From: an uncultured bacterium | GTDB taxonomy: Bacteria > Atribacterota > Atribacteria > Atribacterales > Caldatribacteriaceae | Assembly (NCBI GenBank): GCA_937139415.1 | Contig: CAKZPS010000068.1 | Span: forward strand, 1-41,155 | Length of the DNA stretch: 41,155 nucleotides | Reading direction: 5' to 3' | In this document: positions 34,250 to 41,155 of the stretch, in pieces | Layout of the letters: each line of letters starts with the position of its first letter | Position numbering within the stretch: position 1 is the first letter of the stretch | Position numbers and translations under genes: made by a program | Notes under the pieces: model-generated | What the model was told of the DNA's origin: nothing | The model's input: the letters and a program-made list of their open reading frames with translations, nothing else | Databases searched by the model: none

Positions 34250-34259
34250 TGATATAATA
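34250..34259. promoter_or_regulatory. overlapping divergent -10 elements (nth and LptA-like gene)
   Basis: On the plus strand TGATATAAT (34250-34258) is an extended -10 for the LptA-like gene at 34295. On the minus strand the same bases read TATTAT (34259-34254) and can serve nth, whose ATG is at 34231. The two promoters overlap and would compete. The -35 elements are not clear on either strand. Confidence 0.5.
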
Positions 34260-34294
34260 AAGGAAAGCTTTTGCCTATAGTGGGGGAATGGAAA

Positions 34295-34981
34295 TTGAAA
34301 AAATCATGGGGATGGATGGTCGTCATTCTTGCCGTTTTTTTGGGGGGGTATGGAGGGGCCGAAGAAGGACCTCTTCCCACGCCCACACCCAAGGAGGTCA
34401 TTCTGGAAAAGGCGGATCGCATCAAGTATGATTCCAAAGGGGAAACGTTTCTTGCCTCAGGTAAGGTGGTAGCAATTCAAGGGGAAAATCGCATTCAGTG
34501 TGAAGAGTTATCCTTCAATTTGAAGGAAAACCGTGGAACATTTAGCGGAGGAGTCGTGGTGGTGCGAGGGAAAACCGAAATTCGCGCACAAACCATGGAG
34601 GGTGATTTCGATACCGAACTCTACCAGTTTCAGGGTCAAGTGGAGTTGAAGAAAGAGCGTAAAGAGAACGAGGGAGAAACTTCATTCATCGTTTGGAAAT
34701 CAACGGTTCTCTCCTACCATGGAGGGAGCGAGGAAGCGTGGAGCGAGAACGGTGTAGAAATCGAGTGGAAGGACATTCGTCTTCGCGCGACCAAGGCTCA
34801 CTATTTTCCGGAAAGAGGAGAAGAAGCGGAGAGACTCGCCCTCGAGGGAGAGGTATTGATTGTGGAGAAAGAGCGAGAGCTCGAAGTTGCCAAGGCGATT
34901 TATTACCTTGATACGGAAATTTTAGAAGCCGAAGGTATTGTCCGAGGAAAATTTTTGGTCCAGGAAAAGGAGACCGAATAG
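34295..34981 (+). CDS. LptA/OstA-like lipopolysaccharide transport protein
   Basis: Periplasmic protein of 228 residues of the OstA/LptA type. It has a signal peptide (KKSWGWMVVILAVFLGGYGG) and then repeated beta strands of the LptA pattern: ILEKADRIKYDSKGETFLAS, GKVVAIQGENRIQCEELSF, RGTFSGGVVVVRGKTEIRAQ and YLDTEILEAEGIV. The start is chosen at TTG 34295, because GGGGGA lies 7 nt upstream and this gives a clean signal peptide. A longer reading from 34271 adds charged residues before it. It is 3 nt from the LptD-like gene. It should form part of the bridge carrying lipopolysaccharide across the periplasm. LptC is the alternative. Confidence 0.8.
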   Translation: MKKSWGWMVVILAVFLGGYGGAEEGPLPTPTPKEVILEKADRIKYDSKGETFLASGKVVAIQGENRIQCEELSFNLKENRGTFSGGVVVVRGKTEIRAQTMEGDFDTELYQFQGQVELKKERKENEGETSFIVWKSTVLSYHGGSEEAWSENGVEIEWKDIRLRATKAHYFPERGEEAERLALEGEVLIVEKERELEVAKAIYYLDTEILEAEGIVRGKFLVQEKETE

Positions 34982-34984
34982 TCG

Positions 34985-36985
34985 GTGTTGCACATACGAA
35001 CCGTCTCTCTTTGGGGTCTCGGCCTCATTTTTTTACTCTCCTTGTGCGCTTTCGGATTTGCTGAAGAAACTTTAGAGCTCACCGGAGAGCGTCTCTGGTA
35101 TAGTATTGGAGAAAAAGAGGTCCTCGTGTATCGAGGGAAAATTACCTACCGAGATGTCACCTTAGAAGCGGAGAGAATTCGCCTCTTTCTCGATCGAGAG
35201 GAGCTTGAAGCCGAAGGACAGGTGATCGTACAGAGGAAAGACGAAGGATTGCTGGCGGAAGAAGTCTCCTACCATTGGGGAAAAGATTGGTGGAAATTCC
35301 GGGGAGTTCGTTCTGATATTACTGGGGCATCAATCAGGGGGAAACTCTTTTTTCGCGGAGAAACGATTGAGAGAGAAGGGGAACGTACCGATATTGAAAG
35401 TGCCCTTTTTACCGGGTGTGATTTAGAAGAGCCTCATTACTATATCGAGGCGAGGAAAATCGTCATTTTCCCCAATCGGAGGGTCGATATTTACCATTTG
35501 TCCTATTGGGATTTTGGGAAGCGTTTATTCTCGCTCCCTTATTACTCCTTTTTCCTGGATCGCGTCGATCAGCTCCCGCTTTTCCCCATTTTCGGTTATT
35601 CCCGTACCACGGGTCTCAATCTGGGTTATTTCTACAATTACCTGTTGAGCGACGTTTCGTTCGGAACGATTATCCTCAACTGGTGGCAGAAAGATGGTTG
35701 GAGCGTTGAGCTTCGGCACTACCTCGATGACCAAGAACATGGTGAGAGGGGAAAGCTTAGCCTCCTCTATCGGGATTATCCGAGCTCGCCTTCCAAACTC
35801 ACCGCGGCGCTCAGCTATCAGAAAACCATTGATGAATTTACTAAACTTACGGGGAGTTTCGATTATGCGAAGACTATTGGAGAAACCGATGACCGGTATA
35901 CTCTTCTTTTGAGTGTTGACCGTACCAAGAAGGACGAAGTCGGAAAGTTCAACCTGAGCTACAATGCCGATTTCGCCAATGAGAAAGATAAGTTGTCTCT
36001 CATTTTGACGTATCAGCGGGAGTTGACCGAAACGGTGTGGGGAGGTGCAGAATTTTACTATTGGGAGAACGCGAAGTGGGTCGTTTTCGTAGACCAAGAT
36101 TTGCGTTATCTCCTCTTTCTCCGCAAAACCCAAGATATATGGACGTACACCCTGCGTTACACCGGTCACAGTGACCTCGAGGGCGATGCCTATACCGGAG
36201 ATACCATTCGGGTGGTTCGCAAGATACCCGAACTGGAAATTGCTCGCAAAGAAGAGCGCATTGGCAGGTCAGACTTCTCCTATAGTTATGCTGTGACCGC
36301 CGGATACTACTTTGAAGAGGAAACCGGGGTCAGAGACAGTCGCTTGAATTTCTCGCTCGACCTCGTGGGGAAGAGTCAGCTGGGGGTAAACACAAGACTC
36401 CAACCCACCCTTCACTTTGAACAAAATTTTTACGGCAATGGGTTTGCTCGGTATCTGTGGTCGAGTAGCTTGGGAGTGGAACAGCAATTGAGTCCTTCCT
36501 TGGCACTCTCCCTTTCCTACGATTGGCGGGGGTATCGTGGGGCTACTCCTTTCAAGTTCGATTATATCACCAAGGAGTCAAGCTATCTTGCTGCCGGATT
36601 GACCTACGCCAGTAACCCCTGGAAGATCACCCTGGAAGGGGGCTACGATTTCCTGAGTGAGGAATTCGTCGAAGCAATCCTTTCCCTCGATTACACCGCC
36701 TCAGTGCAGAAAAAGTTCACCTTGAAAGGGAGCTATAATGTTGAAGATGGTGTGTGGGAGGGAATGAGTTTTACCGTGGCCTGGCCTCTCTCCCCACAAT
36801 GGAGTATCGGGTTAGAGGGGGTATGGGATTTTGCCGAGGGGGAATTGGATGCCCTGGAAGTCAAATTGACTCATGATCTCCATTGCCGAGAAATCAGTTT
36901 ACTCTACGACAAATCAGAGGGGACCGTGTGGTTAGAGTATAGCCTCAAGGTTTTCCCCAGTCAGAAATTTACCTTAGGAGGATAG
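34985..36985 (+). CDS. lptD: LptD-like outer-membrane protein
   Basis: Protein of 666 residues with a signal peptide (VSLWGLGLIFLLSLCAFGFA). An N-terminal OstA-like domain follows (residues about 25-160: LELTGERLWYSIGEKEVLVY, EELEAEGQVIVQRKDEGLLA). A long beta-strand-rich region is consistent with an outer-membrane barrel. The junction sequence GKRLFSLPYYSFFLDR followed by FPIFGYSRTTGLNLGYFYNYLL matches the start of the LptD barrel. Alternating hydrophobic strands such as GKLSLLYRDYPSSPSKLTAALSY continue to the end. It should insert lipopolysaccharide into the outer leaflet with LptE. Cysteines in the N-terminal region are few, so the LptD disulphide pattern is not evident. Start GTG 34985 follows AAGGAGA. 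Confidence 0.82.
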   Translation: MLHIRTVSLWGLGLIFLLSLCAFGFAEETLELTGERLWYSIGEKEVLVYRGKITYRDVTLEAERIRLFLDREELEAEGQVIVQRKDEGLLAEEVSYHWGKDWWKFRGVRSDITGASIRGKLFFRGETIEREGERTDIESALFTGCDLEEPHYYIEARKIVIFPNRRVDIYHLSYWDFGKRLFSLPYYSFFLDRVDQLPLFPIFGYSRTTGLNLGYFYNYLLSDVSFGTIILNWWQKDGWSVELRHYLDDQEHGERGKLSLLYRDYPSSPSKLTAALSYQKTIDEFTKLTGSFDYAKTIGETDDRYTLLLSVDRTKKDEVGKFNLSYNADFANEKDKLSLILTYQRELTETVWGGAEFYYWENAKWVVFVDQDLRYLLFLRKTQDIWTYTLRYTGHSDLEGDAYTGDTIRVVRKIPELEIARKEERIGRSDFSYSYAVTAGYYFEEETGVRDSRLNFSLDLVGKSQLGVNTRLQPTLHFEQNFYGNGFARYLWSSSLGVEQQLSPSLALSLSYDWRGYRGATPFKFDYITKESSYLAAGLTYASNPWKITLEGGYDFLSEEFVEAILSLDYTASVQKKFTLKGSYNVEDGVWEGMSFTVAWPLSPQWSIGLEGVWDFAEGELDALEVKLTHDLHCREISLLYDKSEGTVWLEYSLKVFPSQKFTLGG

Positions 36986-36989
36986 AGCC

Positions 36990-37526
36990 ATGTCCATGCG
37001 ATCATCCCTACTCATTTTGGCGAGTGTCGCTCTCATTGTGGCCGGTTGTGCCCATGGTGAACAACCCTCTTGGGGGGAAGGTGCGAAGAGCGTAATCATC
37101 ACCGTCACTACCCAGGGTGAGATCAGTACCAGTATGGAATATTTCATTGCTTTGGATACCGATGGAAACCTGCTCACCGGGCCCGGCGACGATCCGACTC
37201 AGTGGAATACGTTTTATCGCTTGCGCTGGGCCAACGGTAATTTCTATTTCCGAAAACCCGGAGAGAGTGAACAGTTCTTTACCAATAGTTCGGTTGCCGG
37301 GAACACCATAACCGTAGAAGTTGATATGGATGATCTCGGAGATCCTTCCCTCCTCGACATCATGGTGGTCACCACTGACCGCGGGGGGAATCTCGTCGAT
37401 GCTCTCGCCAACTATTTCACCGTCCGTTTGGGGTCTCAGTCGTATGTGTCAAGGAGTGATGCCTCTTCTGAGGTGAGTAATCCTCAAGGAGACATTGTCC
37501 GGGTAGAAGTGGAGGTCAAACGATGA
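36990..37526 (+). CDS. lipoprotein of unknown function
   Basis: Lipoprotein of 178 residues. The signal SLLILASVALIVAGC ends in a clear lipobox (VAGC), and the mature part is beta-rich (SVIITVTTQGEISTSMEYFI, TVEVDMDDLGDPSLLDIMVV). It follows LptD-like by 4 nt, after an AGGAGG ribosome site (36976-36981), and overlaps the clostripain-family gene by four bases (ATGA at 37523). So it is translated with that peptidase and may be its partner or cofactor. The tail (SSEVSNPQGDIVRVEVEVKR) suggests a surface or periplasmic beta-sandwich. No family recognised. Confidence 0.8.
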   Translation: MSMRSSLLILASVALIVAGCAHGEQPSWGEGAKSVIITVTTQGEISTSMEYFIALDTDGNLLTGPGDDPTQWNTFYRLRWANGNFYFRKPGESEQFFTNSSVAGNTITVEVDMDDLGDPSLLDIMVVTTDRGGNLVDALANYFTVRLGSQSYVSRSDASSEVSNPQGDIVRVEVEVKR

Positions 37527-38686
37527 AGCGCGCCATGTCCATGAGTGTGGTGGGAATTCTCTTAGCTCTGTGTTTGTTTTTTGCCGGTTGCCTACCGAAC
37601 AATCCTTCCTTACCCTCGAGCGCCAGTGATTGGACGGTCATGGTGTTTATGAACGGAGATAACGACCTGGCCCAGGATGCTTGGCAGGATTTTAATTCCA
37701 TGGAAATGGTTGGTTCTACCGATCGGGTGAATATCGTGGTGCAGATGGATACTCCCAGATTGGGAACCTACCGTTACTTAGTAACCCAGGATACTTCAAC
37801 GAACGAAATTACTTCCCCGGTTTTAGAGAGTTTGGGGAATGTAGATATGGGGAATTATAATGCTCTCATTGACTTTGTTCGCTTTTGTGTTGAACGGTAT
37901 CCAGCGAAACAATATGCCCTCATTCTTTGGAATCACGGTGGCGGCTTTCGCGGGAAAGACATTTCCTTTGACTTCTCTTCGGGAAATGCCATTACCATTC
38001 CCCAACTGGGCTATGCGTTGTCGCAGATTCGGAATCTCATCGGGAAAAAGGTGGATCTTTTGGGTATGGATGCCTGTCTCATGGCCATGGTCGAAGTGGC
38101 TTATGAAGTGAGGGATTACGCCGACCTTTTGGTGGCTTCCGAGGAGTATGTGCCGGGAGAAGGATGGGATTACGTAGCCTTTCTCTCTTCGCTCGTTATG
38201 ACTCCTTCGCTCCGCCCTGAGCAACTCGCCCGGGTGATCGTGGATACTTATGTCGATTCCTACACAACGATAGAGGTGACTCAGTCGGTCGTCGATTTGG
38301 AGGCTCTGACCCCATTGGTCCAAAGTATTGACGCTCTCTCCCAGGCGGTTTTAGCGGATACCCTTACTCCTCCGCGGTTGTATCTTGAGGTAGGAGATCG
38401 GGCCCTCTATTTTGGGGATTACGATTTTGTGGATTTAGGGGATTTAGCGCGCTTGTGGCAGAGCTGGCCTACCATCCGGAGTCCTTTAGTAAAAGAGCGG
38501 ACGACGCAGGTTGCGAACGCTTTGGCGCAAGCGGTCGTTTACGAACGGAACAACGCGGGGAAAACGTTGGGCGGCTTGAGTATTTACTTCCCTTACCAGC
38601 ATTATGATTCCCGGTATGATGCGCTTGCCTTTGCTTCTTCCACTTCCTGGGATGACATGCTAAAACATCTCTTTCGTTACCGGTAG
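37523..38686 (+). CDS. clostripain-family cysteine peptidase lipoprotein (C11)
   Basis: Lipoprotein peptidase of 387 residues. The signal peptide ends at a lipobox (FFAGC). The domain start WTVMVFMNGDNDLAQDAW is typical of family C11. The catalytic His is in LILWNHGGGFRG and the catalytic Cys in LGMDACLMAMVEVAYE, where the family places its His-Cys dyad. The protein is membrane-anchored outside the cytoplasm, perhaps processing surface or secreted proteins. It is calcium-dependent if like clostripain. The start overlaps the upstream lipoprotein stop. Substrate is unknown; C11 enzymes usually cleave after Lys or Arg. Confidence 0.87.
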   Translation: MKRAMSMSVVGILLALCLFFAGCLPNNPSLPSSASDWTVMVFMNGDNDLAQDAWQDFNSMEMVGSTDRVNIVVQMDTPRLGTYRYLVTQDTSTNEITSPVLESLGNVDMGNYNALIDFVRFCVERYPAKQYALILWNHGGGFRGKDISFDFSSGNAITIPQLGYALSQIRNLIGKKVDLLGMDACLMAMVEVAYEVRDYADLLVASEEYVPGEGWDYVAFLSSLVMTPSLRPEQLARVIVDTYVDSYTTIEVTQSVVDLEALTPLVQSIDALSQAVLADTLTPPRLYLEVGDRALYFGDYDFVDLGDLARLWQSWPTIRSPLVKERTTQVANALAQAVVYERNNAGKTLGGLSIYFPYQHYDSRYDALAFASSTSWDDMLKHLFRYR

Positions 38687-38713
38687 AGTTGGCCAAGGAA
38701 AGGAGGAAGATGC

Positions 38714-39757
38714 ATGAATCGATATGAAGCACAGATTTTGCGTTCGCTCAAAGAAGGACCGAAGAGCTTTTGGCGGTTATTGGATGAGCAGGATGAGCAC
38801 ATCCAGGGTTTTGTGGCCCGCGTGAAGCGTTTACTTGCCGAAGGGGTGATCCAGTATAGAGAAGGGAAGTTTTTCCTCTCGGAATCAGGGGTGGAGAGAG
38901 CTCAGTCTCTTCTTCCCTATCGGAGGGCAACCTGTGAGCGATGTCGGGGAGGATATAACCCCCTCTTTTGGGAGGAAGCTTTCTCTTTATATGCGCGTTT
39001 AGTGACCGATCGTCCTTTGCCTAATCTCGATTTTGACCAGGGGTTTATGACGAAAGAAGATATTTTCGCCCGGATCGCCTTTATGTATGAGCGGGGAGAC
39101 TTAGAAGCCCAGAATATTTTGATTTTGGGCGATGACGATTTATTCAGCTTAGCCTTAGCGGCAACTGGTCTTCCTGCCTCCATCACCGTTTTAGAAATTG
39201 ACCCGCGTCTTGTAGAATTCATTGGTGAACGAACCAAGGAGAACGGTTTTGCCATTGAGGTTCGCGAGTATAACGTTGCCGATTCCTACCCGTTACGCGA
39301 TCACGCTTTTGATGTTCTGGTCACCGATCCGGTAGAGAGCGAGAGGGGTCTCATCGCCACCCTTTCGCGGGGGGCACAAGCCTTACGCAGGGAAGGGGTA
39401 CTCTATTTCGGTTTGACTACCATTGAATCCTCTTGGCACAAATGGTACAATATTGAGAAAGTGCTCCTTGACATGAAATTCGTCATCACCGACATCCTGC
39501 GTAGGTTCAGTGCTTATCCTGACGATGACAACCAGTTTGATGAAGTGTTCTACGATCGGACCATGATGCGCCGGTTGTTGGCGGTGGAGCTTCCCTTGCC
39601 TGCTGATGCCGATTGGTTTCGATCGAGCTTTATTCGCTGCGAGGCGATAGAAGAACCTCGGCCGATCGTGGTGGGAAAGGTTCCTTTTGACCGAAGTTTT
39701 TACTTAGACGATGAGACGGTGGCCACGCCGGGTTATGGATCGGAAAAAAAATTGTAA
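38714..39757 (+). CDS. bpsA: branched-chain polyamine synthase (BpsA family)
   Basis: Aminopropyltransferase of 347 residues, the BpsA family (previously DUF43), which makes N4-bis(aminopropyl)spermidine from spermidine and decarboxylated S-adenosylmethionine. The N-terminal 60 residues form a winged-helix-like part. A CERC cysteine pair (near residue 73) is followed by the family motifs NLDFDQGFMTKEDIFARIAF, LILGDDDLFSLALA (Rossmann-like SAM site with the acidic GDDD) and VLVTDPVESERG. The length and motifs match the archaeal and Thermus enzymes. This product is known mainly from thermophiles, where it stabilises nucleic acids. It has an AAGGAGGAAG ribosome site upstream. Confidence 0.92.
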   Translation: MNRYEAQILRSLKEGPKSFWRLLDEQDEHIQGFVARVKRLLAEGVIQYREGKFFLSESGVERAQSLLPYRRATCERCRGGYNPLFWEEAFSLYARLVTDRPLPNLDFDQGFMTKEDIFARIAFMYERGDLEAQNILILGDDDLFSLALAATGLPASITVLEIDPRLVEFIGERTKENGFAIEVREYNVADSYPLRDHAFDVLVTDPVESERGLIATLSRGAQALRREGVLYFGLTTIESSWHKWYNIEKVLLDMKFVITDILRRFSAYPDDDNQFDEVFYDRTMMRRLLAVELPLPADADWFRSSFIRCEAIEEPRPIVVGKVPFDRSFYLDDETVATPGYGSEKKL

Positions 39758-39775
39758 ATTTTTTGGTTTCTTGAG

Positions 39776-39830
39776 TAGTCAAAAGGCATATTTTGACGTA
39801 TATTATTTATAGGATACGTGTGGCTATCCT
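39776..39830 (+). promoter_or_regulatory. candidate promoter and 5' stem-loop of the SLH-porin gene
   Basis: TAGTCA at 39776-39781 and TATATT at 39799-39804 are 17 bp apart, giving a predicted start near 39811. A 6-bp stem (AGGATA 39811-39816, TATCCT 39825-39830) lies exactly there. A stem-loop at the very 5' end would protect an abundant mRNA, as in ompA-type leaders. The -35 is a poor match. The leader to ATG 40013 is about 200 nt. The rest of the gap (39831-40012) is purine-rich and shows nothing else clear. Confidence 0.4.
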
Positions 39831-40012
39831 GTCCCACATCCCGGGTAAGGGAGAGGAGGTGAAAAGAGGACTTGGTGACCCAGGGAGAGGGGATAAGTGA
39901 TAGAAGCTGGATGTCTCAAAAAGAGAGAAAAGAGAGGAAACAGGGATACTCTCATCGTTCTCTCCTTGGCGAGACAGAAGGCGCAGAAATCAAAACGACC
40001 AAGGAGGTTCGT

Positions 40013-41155
40013 ATGATGAAGAAGTTAGTGTTAGCGCTTATCGTAGTGTTGGCCTTTGCTCTTCCTGCTTTGGCCAATCCTTTTGTTGATGTGCCCTTGA
40101 ACCACTGGGCATATGATGCTGTTCAGAGCTTGGCGGCCAAGGGAGTCATCATTGGTTATCCCGATGGCACCTTTGGTGGCAATCGAGCCCTGACTCGGTA
40201 TGAATTTGCCATGGCTATTGCTCGGGCTATTGGTTACCTCGAGGCCAAGATCGACGAAGCTGGTTTTGCCACTCAAGAGGACATTGCTACTCTGGAGAAA
40301 TTGGTCAAAGAATTTGCCGATGAATTGAAGGCGCTCGGTGTGACCGTTGACGATCTCAAAAAGGCTTTGGGTGAGCAGAGCGAAGCCGTCAAAGCCTTGG
40401 AAGCTCGGGTAGCAGAGCTCGAGAAATACGCTGAACCGGTAAAGGTCACCGGAGAATTCACTTCTACTTGGGAAGCTTTCTTACCTACTGCTTCGGGTAA
40501 AACCGAGGTTACCTTGAGCGATTCCACGAGCCTTTACATTGCGGCAACCATCAACGAATACACCATTGCCGGAGTTGATCTGACCATTGACGACACCTTC
40601 TCTACTCCCTCGGTCAGTGCAGATAACTTCTACATCCAATATGAAAAAGACGAGTGGTTTGTCCGTGTTGGTGACATTTGTGAAGGGAAACTTGGTCTTG
40701 GGTTAGTGCTCGGTAATTACCAGCCCAATGATGATCGTGATGACCTCGACTACGAAGGTGCTTACGTGAAGTATGCTCCAGAGGATAGCGATATTACTTG
40801 GAAAGCCTACGCAGCACCTAATGATTTCTACTCTATTCGCGCAGAGTGGGAGAAAGTCGGTGTGGGTGTTACCTGGATGCCGGAAGGCGCTTCGCTCTAT
40901 AATACCGGTTCCGATCTCATCATTAGCGCCGATGCCTGGACTGACTTCGACGAGTCTGATGTCAAGTTGACTTTAGAAGGTGCATATGCGGTTCTCTCCG
41001 GAGCCTTCGGCGTGGCTGGTGAAGTAGCGATTAAGGCTACTGAGGACGTAACTATCACTCTCGATGGTCACTACGTCACCGCTGGATTCACCCCTGCAGT
41101 TTCAGCGGCGAGTCCCAGTGCTTTTGATGCTGATGAGTTAGGTTTCGGTGTTGCC
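40013..41155 (+). CDS. SLH-domain outer-membrane porin (OmpM-like), 3' end outside the window
   Basis: At least 381 residues, open to the edge. A signal peptide (KKLVLALIVVLAFALPALA) is followed by one SLH domain (residues about 22-75: FVDVPLNHWAYDAVQSLAAK, IGYPDGTFGGNRALTRYEFA) that binds peptidoglycan-linked polymer. A coiled-coil spacer follows (about 75-140: EKLVKEFADELKALGV, EQSEAVKALEARVAELEK). A beta-rich barrel region then begins near residue 145 (VKVTGEFTSTWEAFL). This order is that of OmpM/SlpA-type porins that tie the outer membrane to the cell wall in diderms lacking Braun's lipoprotein. The start (ATG 40013) has AAGGAGG 6 nt upstream. It is probably a major, highly expressed protein. 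Confidence 0.88.
   Translation, partial: MMKKLVLALIVVLAFALPALANPFVDVPLNHWAYDAVQSLAAKGVIIGYPDGTFGGNRALTRYEFAMAIARAIGYLEAKIDEAGFATQEDIATLEKLVKEFADELKALGVTVDDLKKALGEQSEAVKALEARVAELEKYAEPVKVTGEFTSTWEAFLPTASGKTEVTLSDSTSLYIAATINEYTIAGVDLTIDDTFSTPSVSADNFYIQYEKDEWFVRVGDICEGKLGLGLVLGNYQPNDDRDDLDYEGAYVKYAPEDSDITWKAYAAPNDFYSIRAEWEKVGVGVTWMPEGASLYNTGSDLIISADAWTDFDESDVKLTLEGAYAVLSGAFGVAGEVAIKATEDVTITLDGHYVTAGFTPAVSAASPSAFDADELGFGVA

Noticed and set aside
39883-40012. In-frame open extension upstream of the SLH porin.
   Set aside because: It is open without stops, but the sequence is highly charged, would place residues before a perfect signal peptide, and the AAGGAGG at 40001 fixes ATG 40013.
1-41155. 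CRISPR arrays, tRNA or rRNA genes.
   Set aside because: No regularly spaced repeats and no recognisable structural RNA apart from the cobalamin riboswitch were seen.

Overview
The window looks like a chromosomal segment of a thermophilic, fermentative, diderm bacterium. Diderm: an LptA/OstA-like protein and an LptD-like barrel (34295-36985), then an SLH-domain outer-membrane protein of the OmpM type at the right edge. Thermophile: a branched-chain polyamine synthase (BpsA family, 38714-39757), typical of hyperthermophiles. Fermenter: three sugar ABC operons. An Atribacterota-like (Caldatribacterium-type) lineage is my best guess. Thermotogota, Synergistota, Dictyoglomota or Deinococcota relatives are not excluded. 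There is no rRNA or tRNA to settle it.

Layout. (1) 1-6841: LacI-regulated operon with two URO-D-like proteins, a sugar-binding protein and two permeases. At least three of its six genes carry disabling lesions. (2) 6842-9430: a 2.6-kb stretch with no intact gene. It holds a wrecked minus-strand IS256-type transposase and perhaps an integrase scrap. (3) 9437-17588: LacI regulator, binding protein, two permeases, GH2 beta-mannosidase, flavodoxin-like protein and a class II aldolase/epimerase fused to a DUF2007-like tail. (4) 17667-25489: LacI regulator with a perfect 14-bp operator, a binding protein split by a 17-bp tandem duplication, two permeases, YjbQ-like protein, PfkB kinase, GatZ/KbaZ-like protein and an HpcH/HpaI aldolase pseudogene. 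(5) 25511-28964: cobalamin riboswitch and BtuF-BtuC-BtuD importer. (6) 29009-33639: surface Ig-like/DUF4384 protein, PAS-PAS-GGDEF diguanylate cyclase and an unknown protein. The unknown gene converges on and overlaps endonuclease III (nth, minus strand). (7) 34250-41155: envelope genes (LptA-like, LptD-like), a lipoprotein, a clostripain-family lipoprotein, BpsA and the SLH porin, which runs off the edge.

How it works together. Three paralogous sugar importers each carry their own LacI-type repressor at the front, with an operator-like palindrome at the predicted transcription start. Each has a strong GC-rich hairpin between the binding-protein gene and the first permease. None encodes an ATPase, so a shared MsmK/MalK-type ATPase elsewhere is implied. 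The clearest unusual signals are: (a) two of the three binding-protein genes are broken by exact short tandem duplications (14 bp x3 and 17 bp x2), a reversible kind of lesion; (b) a cobalamin riboswitch whose expression platform appears to alternate between hiding and exposing the ribosome site of a 9-residue leader ORF; (c) domain extensions on the aldolase and on BtuD. Everything here was read by eye. No alignment, folding or database search was run.
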